From contig VNWV01000005.1 in assembly GCA_009801085.1 (NCBI GenBank), forward strand, positions 1,736,001-1,800,000: a stretch of DNA of 64,000 nt, written 5' to 3'. Position numbers and translations under genes: made by a program. The notes under the pieces are model-generated. The model was not told the DNA's origin. It ran no database searches and saw only the letters and a list, made by a program, of their open reading frames with translations. The first letter of the stretch is position 1. Every line of letters starts with the position of its first letter. Positions 38,918-50,700 of this stretch are shown here, one piece after another. Source of the DNA: Lasiodiplodia sp. COLG20 (taxonomy: Eukaryota; Ascomycota; Dothideomycetes; Botryosphaeriales; Botryosphaeriaceae).

Positions 38918-39503
38918 CTAGTGGTCATCCGGATTATGGTCCTGATGTTGCTCCTGCGGCTGCTGATTATGCTGACCGTCGTGGTCGGGGCGATGGTTCC
39001 AGGTGCTGCTGGGCGAGCACTGCGACGACTCGGGCGAGCCGTTCAGCGAGCTCGTGGGCGTGGTCTCGGGAGAGACGATGTAGAGGTCCTGGAACTGGTT
39101 GAAGAGCATGCGCTTGAACCAGATGCTGCGCGGCAGGCAGACGCTGGCCAAGCCGGACTTGCTGTTAGGATAGTCCGAGTAGGTGCTCTTCTCCTCGTCG
39201 TTCCAGAGGTCTTCGCGCTTCACTTCGACTCTGCTGTCGCCGCGCGGAATGGGCTTGCGAGTGACGCGCAGGGTGGGATCTTTCAAATGGTACGAAGCGA
39301 TGAGTGTCTGTGTTTTCGAATTGTGGCGAAGCTTGGTGCGACGTACCTTTGTCCAGTGCCTTGCACAGGTCTTCCTGCGACGAGAGATCCAGGCCGGTGC
39401 GGTATTTGTAGACCAAGATGCTGGAGTTGTCCTTGTCGTCGAGGCCGAATTTCTCGGCGCTCCTAGTGGAGCTGGTAGAATCGGTGTTCCACGTCCGCGA
39501 CAT
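38918..39503 (-). CDS. Hypothetical protein, 172 aa
   Basis: Exons 39503-39347 and 39279-38918 with a 67-nt GTACGT...AAG intron; frames close exactly. I do not recognise the family. The N-terminal half is small and charged with a core-like segment (SSILVYKYRTGLDLSSQEDL). The centre has LPRSIWFKRMLFNQFQDLY, which looks globular. The last ~45 residues are Ser/Pro then His/Gln/Asp-rich and likely disordered. No signal peptide or transmembrane segment. The next gene is divergent, 1.3 kb away. Confidence 0.6.
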
Positions 39504-40812
39504 TGCGGGGCCGGCGGAGCGTGGGTTTTGCGGTTTTGCGTTGGATGGCGCCGTGGTGACGTAGGGCGGGTTGAGCGGTAAGTGAAGGGCGGCAGGCAGC
39601 AGGGCGCTTTTAATGACTAGAAAACGAAAAGTGTTGGGCTTGTGGAGTGATAGGAACAGGCAGGTTCTGGAAGAAGCTGGGCGGTGAGTAAGAGGTGGGC
39701 AGACTTGTTTGTAGAGTTGGGCTGGCTGCGCCTTGCGCGTGGTGGCTCAGCGTTGGCAGGATCGCCCCAGACTGCACCTGCCAGCCTCGCTTGGGCCCGC
39801 AGCCAGTGGCGACGTGCCTGCAGTTGCACAGTGTGCCGCGGGATCCCCAGCCTGATTCCGTCCCGACATTATCCTCCGGCCGCGACGCCACACGCCCCAG
39901 AGCCTGCTGACCCGGCAGTCTTTTGATTCTGAAGATCTGCACGCTAGCCAATGGCCGTGCATCACGCGCTGCTGACCAGCGCCCACACCTCTGCAAGAGC
40001 AAAATGCATCGGCACGCATGATGGGCGCGCAAACAGCCAGTGCGAAGGAGCAAAAAGCTCGAGTAGCTAACCACCACGCCGGTTTGCGTAAGAACCATAT
40101 CAAACGGTTTGATCACGATGCTCTCGCTGCTTCCATCAACGGCCCGGCTCCGAGCCCGGCGCCACCCTTAATCCCGCAGGCCGTCCGCGCAAATCTCTTT
40201 GGCTATGACGCACTTGAGCTGATGGCCAGGTACTCATGGCCTCTCGTGTTCCACGGCCCGTAAAAGTCGCGGCCACTTGATCGAAAATAGTAGATTTTCG
40301 CAGCCACATCCGCTCCAAGGGGCCTGCAGCAACCCCCAGAGCGTGCATCATGCGGATCGGGGGCCCGCTGTTTAATAAGACTAAGAGACGTCCCCCCCAC
40401 AACAGTCCGTGTCCCGTCGCCTTGTCGTTCACCCAGAAACCATCTTGATCGCCCAAAGCTCTCGCCCGCCGGTATATCTACCGCTTTCCCGAGCGCCTGC
40501 TGTTTCGAGAGCTTACGTCTTCTCACCCCCGGGAAATTGGCGAGAGCTCCGTTAGCGCCGCGAGAAGCCTTGTTCCTCTGCCGCGTTCCTGTCCTGATTT
40601 TTGCTGGAGCCTAGCTCTCCAAGATTAGCGAGCTTCCCGTCGCTGAATCGCCCGCCAGGACCCGTTTTCTCCCCCGCGTTCCTGTCCTAATCTCCGCTGC
40701 ACTAGCTCTCTGAGCTTCCCGCTGCTGAATCGCCTCCCCGACAGACAACAACTGCAAATCCAGCTGGCTTGTGCGCGATAGCCAGTGAACTACGTGCCGA
40801 TCGTTCAACGCC
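39504..40812. other. Divergent intergenic region upstream of patatin-like gene 2
   Basis: GC-rich with no recognised gene. Two similar stretches near 40575-40640 and 40665-40725 share 'CGCGTTCCTGTCC' and 'TTCCCG(T/C)(C/T)GCTGAATCGCC', suggesting a short imperfect direct repeat. Confidence 0.45.
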
Positions 40813-43370
40813 ATGGCGGCGCTGAGGGTCGACACGACCGGCACTCCCCAACGACCTCGCAGCGTTCGAACCGTACGGACATTCGCCTCCGCAGATGACG
40901 ACTACTCAAATGGCAGCGAATGGGCGCGGACGGTGAAAGATCCGTGGGATCCTGCGATACTTACGTTAGGTACGTGCGCGCATATGCGGGTTGCATGAGG
41001 TTCGAGCTTGAGTTCGCCAAATGCCCACGCGGCAGCTCATTCGTTCGTCCTACTCAACCTACTTACGTGGGTAGCTGAGCCCCAGGTCTGGACGAATTTG
41101 TAAATTTACAAGTTCATATCCGCGTCCGGACATCCGCTTCAACTGTGGCTAACAATGACCTTTTACAGATGGCGGCGGTATTCGCGGCTACTCGAGCCTC
41201 TTGATGGTCCAACAGCTCATGCACGAAATCGCACAATGGGAGCGCAAGCTTGAAATGGAAGAGGCAGCAGAAGCGGCGAGCCGGCGGAAAGACGGAACCT
41301 CTACACCACCATTTGAGCCGCGTGCATTCAATGAGGACGAGCTATTACCCGCGCACTACTTCGACTTCATGTATGGAACAAGTACCGGAGGTCTGATAGC
41401 AACAATGCTCGGACGGTTACGCATGAGCGTACCACAATGTTTGGAGCTCTACCGGCAGGTACGTGATTGCGCGCGCCACATTCAAAATCCATGGAAACTA
41501 AGGTTGAACAGGTTGGCAATGACCTCTTTGGCAAAAGACGGAGCGTAGTGCCTCTGACGACAAAATATCGGCACAGGCCCTTGGAAGAGGCCGTCAAAGA
41601 GATCGTGAAGCGCCATTGCAAGACACATCCCAACGGCACTTGCGATGGTAACGACTGGTTCCCTTGGAACATTGAAGAGGAGGAAGACCCCGTTAGTTCT
41701 CTCGTATTACGGCCTGGAGAGCAAATATGTCACTCGTACGTCCACCCCAAACTTCTTCGCGAAAAATATCATATGTGGGCGGTAAAGGCTATCGTCCGGA
41801 CGTGAATGTGGGACTGTTAATTCCACGTTCACGTCTGGACAATGACTTCAGCTACTCATATAGGAAGTGATGTTGCTCCTTTACAGATAATCTAACATGT
41901 ATTACCAGAATATGCCTCACCGCTACCCACAACGAGAGAGTGAATGAGGCGCACCTGCTCCGAACCTACGACCATCGCTACATCAATGTCCCTAACTACA
42001 TTACCCTCTACAACGAAGGTGCAGACAAGCTCAAAATCTGGGAAGTCACGCGGGCTACGTCGGCAGCACCCTTTTACTTCAAGATCCTGGAGGCAGACAT
42101 CCGCGGCGAGATCATGGGTTTCAAGGACGGCGGGATTCGCGAGAACAACCCGGCGGGTGCGGCGTGGTCCGAGTTCGTGTCGCTGTACGGCGAACACCGC
42201 GACCCAGCGCTGCTGCTATCCATCGGCACTGGGCGGCCGGACGAGAGCGCGGACGGATTCGCAAGCGCGTGGCCGGGGCCCTTTGGCACGAGCAAAATGA
42301 TGAAGAAAATGGCGGAGAAGTTTGCCGTGTTCAAGAACGTGCTGATCAAATACACCGAGGGTGAGGAGCAGCACCGCGCTATGGTGCGCATTGCCAAGGG
42401 CGAGAACACGTGGTATAAGCGGCTCAATGTTGACAAGGGGCTGGAGAAGATGAAGCTGGATAACTGGGAGAACGGGGCCTGGGGCGGTCCTGGGGCTTTT
42501 GCTGCCGCCGCGGCGACAGCGACGGCCGTGGCCGTGCCAACCGCCGCCCCATCCAACAAGAACAACATCGCGTCCTCCTCTGCGCCAGCTATCCTCTCCA
42601 GCTGCACGGCCGCCGCGCTTCGTGACCAGTCCGTGCCGCGGGCGGATACAGGAACAGACCGGAGGCGTCTTGATTTCCAGATCCCTACCACCAGGCTCAA
42701 CGACGACGCAGACATTACTTCCTCTGGCACACTTCCCTCCGTGTCGTCTGACAGCCTTATTACCGACAGCAACATCGTGTCCAACAGCCAAAAAGATCAG
42801 CAGCAACAGAAACAGCAAGAACAACAGCAGCAGCAGCAGAAGCAGCAGCAGCAACAACCAAAGCAGAACAACGACACTACAGCCCAAACCGGCAAGAAAA
42901 AGAAACAGCCGAAGCCCGTTCCCGGCGGCCGGACGCTGACGCGCATGGAAGAGGCGACGGCGGCGTACCTGCACCGCCCCTTCGACCACAAATACGACAC
43001 GTACGCGCCGCCGATGGTCAAGGTGCGGCAGGCAGCCGAGAAGCTGGTCCGCCAGCGCCGCGCACGCGAGCGGGCGGCGCACGAGGATCCACGTCGGTGG
43101 GACACGTACATGGGGCGGTGGCTGACGGGCGCCTACGCGGACGATGCGGACGGCGTGGTGAGATGGAGTGCGACGGATGCTGGCGAGGGGAGGAGGAGTT
43201 TGAAGAGCTTGGTCAAGGGTGGTGGTCGTAGGGGGAGCGGGGATGGGGAAGAGGTGGATGGGAAGACGTCGAGATCGTCTGGGTTGGGGAGAAGGTCGGA
43301 GGGCGGAGATGCTAGGACATCTGGAGAGCAGTCGACCAGAGATGGGCGTGGGAAGGGGAGAGAGAGGTGA
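40813..43370 (+). CDS. Patatin-like phospholipase 2, intact Ser-Asp dyad, 710 aa
   Basis: Lipid acyl hydrolase of the patatin family. Exons 40813-40969, 41169-41458, 41512-41735 and 41909-43370; introns of 199, 53 and 173 nt. Motifs in order: LDGGGIRGYSSLLMVQQL (oxyanion hole, formed across intron 1), the nucleophile elbow YGTSTGGLIATMLGRLRMS with Ser124, NDWFPWN, VTRATSAAPFYFK, and the dyad Asp in FKDGGIRENNPA; then LLLSIGTGRP. The C-terminal ~330 residues are disordered, with a Gln-rich stretch (42790-42865) and a Ser/Gly-rich end. In fungi this domain often acts as an effector in NLR-type or allorecognition proteins, but no NB domain is attached here. Introns 1 and 3 each carry an 83-bp inverted-repeat element, which explains their length. 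Confidence 0.92.
41068..41149. mobile_element. MITE-like element copy C, in intron 1 of patatin-like gene 2
   Basis: Left end TGGGTAG matches copy A exactly. Eighteen nt inside lies GTCTGGAC (41086-41093), mirrored by GTCCGGAC (41124-41131), as in copies A and B. The centre is a perfect palindrome, TTGTAAATTTACAA. The right terminus is degraded. Lies wholly inside intron 40970-41168, not at its splice sites. Confidence 0.55.
41776..41858. mobile_element. MITE-like element copy B, in intron 3 of patatin-like gene 2
   Basis: 83 bp, the same length as copy A. Ends TGGGCGGT and GCTACTCA are imperfect inverted repeats. The inner arms GTCCGGACGTGAATGTGG (from 41794) and CCACGTTCACGTCTGGAC (to 41840) pair at 16 of 18 positions. 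The inner arm starts 18 nt from the edge, as in the other copies. Lies inside intron 41736-41908. Confidence 0.6.
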
Positions 43371-45215
43371 GATGATGTGTGTTGCGGGAAAGTTTGTGAT
43401 ACCCCCCAATTTTCTCCGTCGTGTGTCTTTTTTTCTTTTCTTTTTTTTTACGTTTGCCAGTTATGATTCATGGTAAAGAGCTTGGCTTCATGTGTGGATT
43501 GTGCGAGTTTTTATGACGGAGACGGTATTGTGCATTCAGTTGTCTACATTCCACGGCGGTCCCATCTGCCGCGGGGGTACGCGTTTTCCGTGGAGTTTGT
43601 CTCTTGCTCCATGTATTTGCCATTTGCGGAAGTTGGGAAGGATTGTGTACAATTTCGCCCTTTTCACTGAAGACTTGTTGGTGGTCATGTGTAAAAGAGG
43701 TAGAGACGCGCGCGCCATTTGTACTATACTCTAACCGCCATCTTCCTGCAGTATGGGTGGTTTCTCCTTTATTTTTCTGTTATAGTAGTCGTGGTCAGCA
43801 GGCAGTCAGAGCTGGAAAGCCCAGAAAGACATGTACATAGCAAAAAAGGGCTTGTTCAGCGCATAAACGCATGAAAAGAGGGCGCTAAAAAGAAAGTCAC
43901 TGGGGTGGTGGGGCAAAGAGGGGCGCTTCTCGAGCACGAGGTCAAAAGGAGACACCAAAAGAAAAGAAGTAGAGGAGTTCCATCCAACCGTGTCATTGAC
44001 TACCCACCACTCCGCTCCGAAATGATACCGGCAGCTGCTGCGCCGAGGTCGCAGTCGAATAAACCTTGCCGCATGATCACACGGTGACGAAAGAGATATA
44101 TCTCTGGTCCTTCAAGGATACGGTGGCGAGTTTTGCAGTAAGCTCCCGTCATCCAACCCGCCATGCTATGCAGCAGCACTTGCACGCGCGGAAGCGGGGT
44201 AAAAGTACCGGTGAGCGCTTTGCAGTTTGGAGATGTATGTGCATTTCGGCCGAGGAGATCTTCGCCCGTCGCTTTTCGCTTTTAGCGACAAGAAGATGTT
44301 GTCTGGCGATTGGAAACGTCCAATACGGTCGCCCCGCTGTTTTGGGTAGAAGGGCACGTACTTCCTCGTCCAATAGGAGGCCGCATATACTCATAAGTGC
44401 GTGCGGGCCCTAAATAACGCGGAACGACTCGGTGCTTCCGGAGGCCGACGCCACTCCCTAGGGCCGTCTGTCACCCCCTGACATTTGACAATACGTCATC
44501 GAACGTTCGAATTCAGATACACGTCGTTAAACTTTGGGGGAAGCGTACTGGATAGCTAAACATAGGTGATTGGGTGTATTAAGGTTGCCGGGAAAATTAT
44601 GCATACAATAGTCTAATACTAATTCTAAGCAAAATGTCGCCGCAGCTCCGCAATAGATATAGGTATCTTATCATAAAGCATACTGAGAATTGTTATCATT
44701 TAAAAGATACACAACCCTACGGGAAACATAGATAGAGCGCGCTTATGTTATTACACTCTAAAACACTCCTCAGCATGCACGAGAAAACACTCAACTAAAG
44801 TTCGACGACACGTACTCTGGCGTCCATGTGCGACGGATGGTCATAGCGGGTATTCGAACGCTCGATTACGTAGTCACAAACGTTCATAGGGGGTGTACGG
44901 TCGCGGGGTGGAACAGCTGCGCGTGTCGGGACCTAAAATTGCGCGAGCGCCGAGGGCCAATGCTTGGAATGACCGACTATGCACATCACCTGGGGAATAG
45001 ACCGAACCTGCAACACCACTATGTCCGACAGATCGGTGGTTGGAGGCACCGATCGATTGGGAACGAGGCCATTACAACGCAGGGTGCGGGGGAGTCCAAC
45101 TCATATATAAGCAGATATGGCGCAGCCGTCTGCTCCTTCGAAACGGCAAGATTTGAAATCCTACCTATCTTTAGTAGCACGTTATTGACGGGTTGCTAAT
45201 CAACATCTTTCAAAA
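43371..45215. other. Intergenic region, patatin-like gene 2 / P450
   Basis: No gene recognised. 44.5-44.8 kb is AT-rich and looks eroded. A perfect 14-bp palindrome (AGAGATATATCTCT) is at 44092-44105. The right end is the P450 promoter. Confidence 0.5.
45103..45110 (+). promoter_or_regulatory. TATA box of the P450 gene
   Basis: ATATATAA about 106 nt upstream of the P450 ATG at 45216, in a good position for a regulated fungal promoter. Confidence 0.5.
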
Positions 45216-46952
45216 ATGATTACTCGTGTTTTTCTGGCGCTGCTGTTCGCCTGTGGTGCCTGGGCCCTGCAGGTACGTCAAGATACCCCAGTCCATCAGG
45301 GATGACTTTGGGGGGAAGGAAACACAGCTGAAGCTTACAACGTGCAAAAAAAAAAAAAAATAGGTCCTCATCAAGGGCCTCACCGGCCCGCTCCGCAAGA
45401 TCCCCGGGCCCTGGTACACGCGCTTCACCAACCTGCCGCTCAAATGGGCGACCATGACGGGCCGACGCAACTACTTCATCGACGACCTGCACCGCACCTA
45501 CGGCGACGTGGTGCGCGTCGCGCCGGGCGAGATCGCCTTCAACAACCCGGAGCTGTTCCGCGAGATCCACCGGCACGGCCGCGGCTTCCGCAAGGCGGAC
45601 TGGTACCGCAAGTTCACGGGATACACGGAGGCGGCCGACGAGGACTGCGCGCTGTTCGCCATGCTGGACATCAGGCCGCACGGGCAGCGCCGCAAGGTGT
45701 ACGCCAGGGCGTTCAGCAAGACGGAGATCAGGAAGCACTGGGAGGACGAGATCAGGGAGAAGATCGAGCTCGCGGTGGAGCGCATGAGCGACGATGCGGG
45801 CGCGGATGCGCGGGGCGAGGTGGATGTGATGAAGTGGTGGGTGCTGATGGCGTCGGATGTCAGCTCGAAGATTACGTTTGGAGAGAGCTTCGACAATCTA
45901 CACGTCGGAAAGGTAAGTTTCTTTGCAACTGTTTCCACCAATGACGGGGGCTGGGACAGAGATGAAAAGAAGCGATGCTGATACACACCACCAACGCCAG
46001 AAAAACGACTACATCGTAGCCCTAGAAGCCAACGCCAAAGCCGCCGGCATCAGCGCCGAGATGCCCATCCTCAAACACATCCCGCTGCCCGCCCTCCGCA
46101 AGCTCTTCTCGGCGCAGCAGAGCACGCTCGACTGGGCGGCCAAGACGGTCGACAACAGCCGCAAGACGGGCAGCGCGGGCGTCGGCAACATCTTCACCAG
46201 CATCCTCGCCGAGGCCGAGAAGGAGGGCGACGGTCACCTGTCCGACACGGTCCTCACGCGCGAGGCCCGCAGCTTCATCATCGCCGGCTCCGACACCACC
46301 GCCGTCACCCTCACCTTCCTCGTCTGGTGCGTGCTGGCCCGCCCGCAGCTGCACGCAGCGCTGCTCGAGGAACTGCGTCAGGAGAAAGAGAGCTGCGGTG
46401 GTGTGGATGCTAGGTTCGCGGCCGACCGCCTCGAGCAGCTGCCGTTGTTGAATGCGATCATTCGCGAGACGCTGCGCTTGTATGGTGCGGCGCCGGGGAG
46501 TCTGCCTAGGAAGACGCCGCCTGGCGGCGCGACGGTGGGCGGCATGTACATCCCGGATACGGCGGTGCTGTCGACGCAGTCGTGGTCGCTGCATCGGCAT
46601 CCGGGCATTTGGGAGAGGCCTGATGAGTAAGTGTTGCAGCACGCGGGAGAACGGACCCCTGATTTGGGCAAGGCTGACTGACTGTTGGTGCAGGTTTGAC
46701 GCCACTCGCTGGCTGAAAGAAGGCGGCATGTCAGACGAAGCAAAGGCCGCGTACAACCCCTTCGGTGGCGGCGCGAGGGTGTGCATCGGCCAGCACATCG
46801 CTGAGATGGAGCTGAGGTGCGCGGTTGCGACTTTCTTCTGGCGCTACCCGAAGGCGCGGCTGGCGCCTACCACGACGGATGAGAGCATGCGTCCTGTGTA
46901 CTTCTTCATCATTAACCCGCAGGCGCATGAGTGCAGGGTTCTTCTTTCTTGA
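45216..46952 (+). CDS. Cytochrome P450 monooxygenase, 496 aa
   Basis: Heme-thiolate monooxygenase, probably ER-anchored. Exons 45216-45272, 45364-45912, 46001-46626 and 46694-46952. The N-terminus (MITRVFLALLFACGAWALQ) is a short hydrophobic anchor, followed by the Pro-rich hinge KIPGPWYTRFTNLP. I-helix AGSDTTAV, K-helix ExxR as ETLR, and the heme-binding loop YNPFGGGARVCIG with the thiolate Cys are all intact. The sequence resembles fungal P450s often linked to secondary metabolism (ADWYRKFTGYT-type region), but there is no backbone synthase nearby, so the substrate is unknown. The acceptor of intron 1 is preceded directly by a run of 15 adenines rather than pyrimidines, which is unusual. 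Confidence 0.93.
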
Positions 46953-47756
46953 AGTGGGGGGTTGGAGCAGGCTGAGTAGTAGCTGACGAGGTGGGTAGCG
47001 AGATCTGCAGCCGACGAATCCTTCTCAGTTGTGTATTATCATAGTTTCGGTCTCTTGTTCGGTTGCGTTGAGGAAGCATGTTGTCCACATGGTATTCAGA
47101 TAGTTCCAAATTTACAGGCATCACTTCTTCTAGTTCTGCAAGATCGTACCGAATATCGAAACACAAAGTTAAATGCAGTTCAAGGGCGTTTGGAGAGCTT
47201 ATTGGGGCCAAAGTGAACAAGCTTTGAGAGTCATACTTTTGAGCGGGGCTTTGTGTAACCCGAGTTCAGCCGCCTGATGCAGTACCTTGTGAAACGTTTC
47301 CTGCTCGCATGCGAAGAAGTGTGATCATAATTCAAAAAAAAAAAAAAAAATCTTCCTCATCGACTCCGTAGCATTTTACTGTAGTCACATAGATTGTGAA
47401 TAAATGAGTTGTTATCCTTGGTTTTCTGCCAAACATCCCCGTCGAATCTGACTTAGAGACCTGTCGCCATATTTTTTTGTTGAATCTGAGGACGCTGACT
47501 GACGTGGTTGCGTACCGCTGCGGACATAAGAAAACCCCTGCAGTGAGCAGATCATGCGCCGAAGCGTCGCGTAAAGTGGCGCAAGGCGTTCAATATTCTA
47601 TACAGCCTTGTTGCCTGGTCATGCAAGCGACCAAAGATGGAGGGCGATCGCCCGATTGACTAGAATGTACTGGCGACGCTTTCCATTTTTAAAGAAAAGG
47701 GCGCTCAGACATAAATTGCTTCTTCTATGAAGTGACCATCTCGCACTGTCTCCGAA
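46953..47756. other. Intergenic region, P450 / CorA-like gene
   Basis: Contains a poly-A run near 47335-47350. No gene recognised. Confidence 0.5.
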
Positions 47757-50700
47757 ATGGCATTTCCACATCGGCGATTACGGGTCAGCCCTATACCTCT
47801 ACCTCCGGCTGAGGCCAGCAAGGAATTTCAGAACCTGATCGAACGTAAGCACCCTCAGGAGTTAAAACCACGACTCTTAGCCGACTTTGCATCTAGCACT
47901 CCCAGTCGACGATCAACAAGGCTTCGCAGAAAACGATTTCGTCGGTATTCCAGAGGAAGCAGATGCAAAGCCGCGAAATCGTCCCACATTGACATCCTTC
48001 GGCGATGAGGGTACCACAGCAAGTCTCAACGCATATGGACAAATCATACAGATTAGTCGTTTTCTCGGGCTTGGTGCATCCGGCTTCTTTTGCGCCCAGC
48101 CATGGAAGATTGCTGTACCCAATTCGTTCGGCCACAGCCCTGATTTATGGGATCTGCTCATACTTCGGGAGCAGTCCATTGGGCTTCAGTTACCATTGAG
48201 TTTGCTCCCACAAAAGCCGCCGACGGTGCATTTTCTACATAATCGCTGGCCGCGTTTCGACTACCAGACCAAACATTACCGAGCGTCTCTCCAGTATTCC
48301 TGCTACAATGATACAGTTGCACAAACCTACGTTTTCCATCCGTTGGAGGAAGGCTCTTCAATACTACTAGAACATTTCACTGCTGCAAGATTGGGGTTTG
48401 AGCACCAATTCGTTGTTCACGATCTTGTTCCAATGGCAACCGCGTCAGTACCCAAGAATCAACCTGGGGAGGATCAATCCATGGCATTTGGGCCGCATAG
48501 CTACGGGCTCCTTCGAATCATGAACGGGCCGAGCAATGATTCAGCGGATGCAGAGGCTGTGCGGAACCTTACCTCAGTGGCCACAAAGAGGGACGATGCG
48601 AAGTCGAACCCTCAAGTAGGGCTTCTGATGGCACCATTTGTCAACGGAACCCCACAAAAGGTTCTACAACGACAAGATGAAAGTGGTCGTTACTATATCG
48701 ACTTCTCGCCAGAACATACGACTGCACTCAACTGCATCGAGATTACGGTTCTTTACAGGATGCAGCATCTACAACAGCCCAAGACTTTGGAAAAGGACAT
48801 GTTGTCAATCAAAGATCTCTCCCAGGTGAGGGAGGCACTGAGACAAGCGTGCTTCATGCCAATTCGATATTCGTCTCAGCCGCATTTGAACTTCATTATC
48901 AGCCGAAATCTGGAGCACGTTCTTTCGGTTTGCTCAGTTCCTGTGGCAAATTTTGAAGAGCTTACGGGTAAAAATGTCACAACCGGAGGGAACGACCAAG
49001 CATTTGGGAGCAACAGTACTTCAAAGCAAGATACACCCCGACAAAACAGGGCCCACGGTGGAAGCGAAGGGCCAGAGACGATGACAGATAGTGACAAAGA
49101 ATCAAGCGAGACATCAACAAGATCAAAAGGTCGAATCCGTAATGGATTCCCTCATGGTGCTTCTGCCGCAACGAAATCGGAATCCAGGGACGGCAGTAAG
49201 ACCAGGGTCAAAGGAGAACTTGTGCTAACGTGCGGAGATCTCCGTGGACACACTATCGACACCCAATCCAGCTTGTGAGTTCCCAGGAAACGAGAGTTGG
49301 CTCCACGAGTAACGTTGGATAGTTTCGCATTCAAATTCTTGTCATCAGTCCTTGCGTTTCTCGAGGAAGAACGGAAAGCCCCAGCTTCTTTGCACGAGCA
49401 CGGGTGTATATCTGGACAAGGGGCTGATGAGTGCCGAGTCTGTCGAAGCATCGTGCAGTATTGCGATCGACTATGTGAGAGAATTCGATGCACATGCATG
49501 TGTCATTTGGAATGGGTGGTCAATGTTGGACACAAAATGAGCGAAACCCTCCCGTTTGTCGCCAAGAATACAGTAAGTCAACTTATTCGCCATGGCACAG
49601 TAATCAGGCTAAAACAGAAATCAAAGAGCCTATTCAAATATTTTTTCTCGGCTTCAGGCGGAACACCAAAGAGCTGGGATTACCAAGGCAATTCCAACAA
49701 TGGACTGGTACTTGAGGCTCCTTACCACATACTCAAATTTGGAGAATCTCAACCATTGCTATCGGAAACCGACTTGCACCTGGGCTTGTTTGCGAAATTA
49801 GCTAGCTTCGTGGAATGCTGGCTGAAGGCGTTAAAGCAGGCCGACAAACGAAATAGCCGCGCTGTCCCTCGATCTGCTGATGGGGGTGTCAACAACTTTC
49901 GCTTGGCGGATCATGCATGGATCTGGTGCGCTCTGAGGTGTGTCGAACAGCTTCAGCCGTGGCTGAAACCTTATCGTCTGGGATGTGTAGGAGAGTGGAC
50001 CGCCAAAGAATTCCAAATGAATATTCTGAAGAGGTTCACAACTGAAAGCCCTTACTCAAAGCAATCAAGTTCGAAAGGGAAAACCAAACTGAAGAGCCAC
50101 ATGCTAGCCGTCGCGCGAAGTTCCTTAGAGAACAGGTTTCTGTTTCACAACAAGGACACATCATTGTTCTACGCGATGGACTCAAGACCTGGCTTCTTCT
50201 CCGCACCTGAGCTTGACAGAATGATCGACGTCTGGATTGCCACCGTACAGTCCCAACAGGACCATGACGAAAACGACGACGGCTCTTGGACAAAAACACT
50301 TCGATACGCGCTTGCCATCATGGTGGCTCAAAAGGGGCTCCGGATCAATCAAAGAACAGCATTTGACATGTTCGTTACCGCGAAGCATGTTTTGTTACAA
50401 AGTACATCTCCAAGTGGCTTGTTTCCTGGTTTTCTCAGCCCAAACAAGGATCCTGTCTACAGTATGGACCAGCGAAAGCGTAGTTCACATCTGCAAGCCA
50501 TGTTTGAAGTCCCATATGTTCTTTTCACTTACGGCCAATACGACCCAGGGACCGAGCAAGAATTCGAAACCCAAACGCGCTCTGGATTTGAAGGAAATTG
50601 TTCGAAATTATCTGCTACCCCAATTACAGATAGCGGACGGAAAGAAAACACCAAACATCTACGACAAGGAGCTATCTTGTCGAAGGGAAACCTGAGAAAA

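Noticed and set aside
42216..43409. 397-codon minus-strand frame opposite patatin-like gene 2
   Set aside because: Antisense shadow of exon 4, low complexity, no motif.
44092..44105. Perfect 14-bp palindrome AGAGATATATCTCT
   Set aside because: A single short palindrome in AT-rich sequence with no partner copy or promoter context.
44495..44520. GTTCGAATTC as a tRNA B-box
   Set aside because: No A-box at the right distance and no cloverleaf or acceptor stem could be drawn. Similar B-box-like strings at 40860 and 44850 were rejected for the same reason.
49275..49322. In-frame TGA splitting the CorA-like gene into two genes or a pseudogene
   Set aside because: The stop lies in a canonical 48-nt GTGAGT...TAG intron, and splicing keeps the frame exactly.
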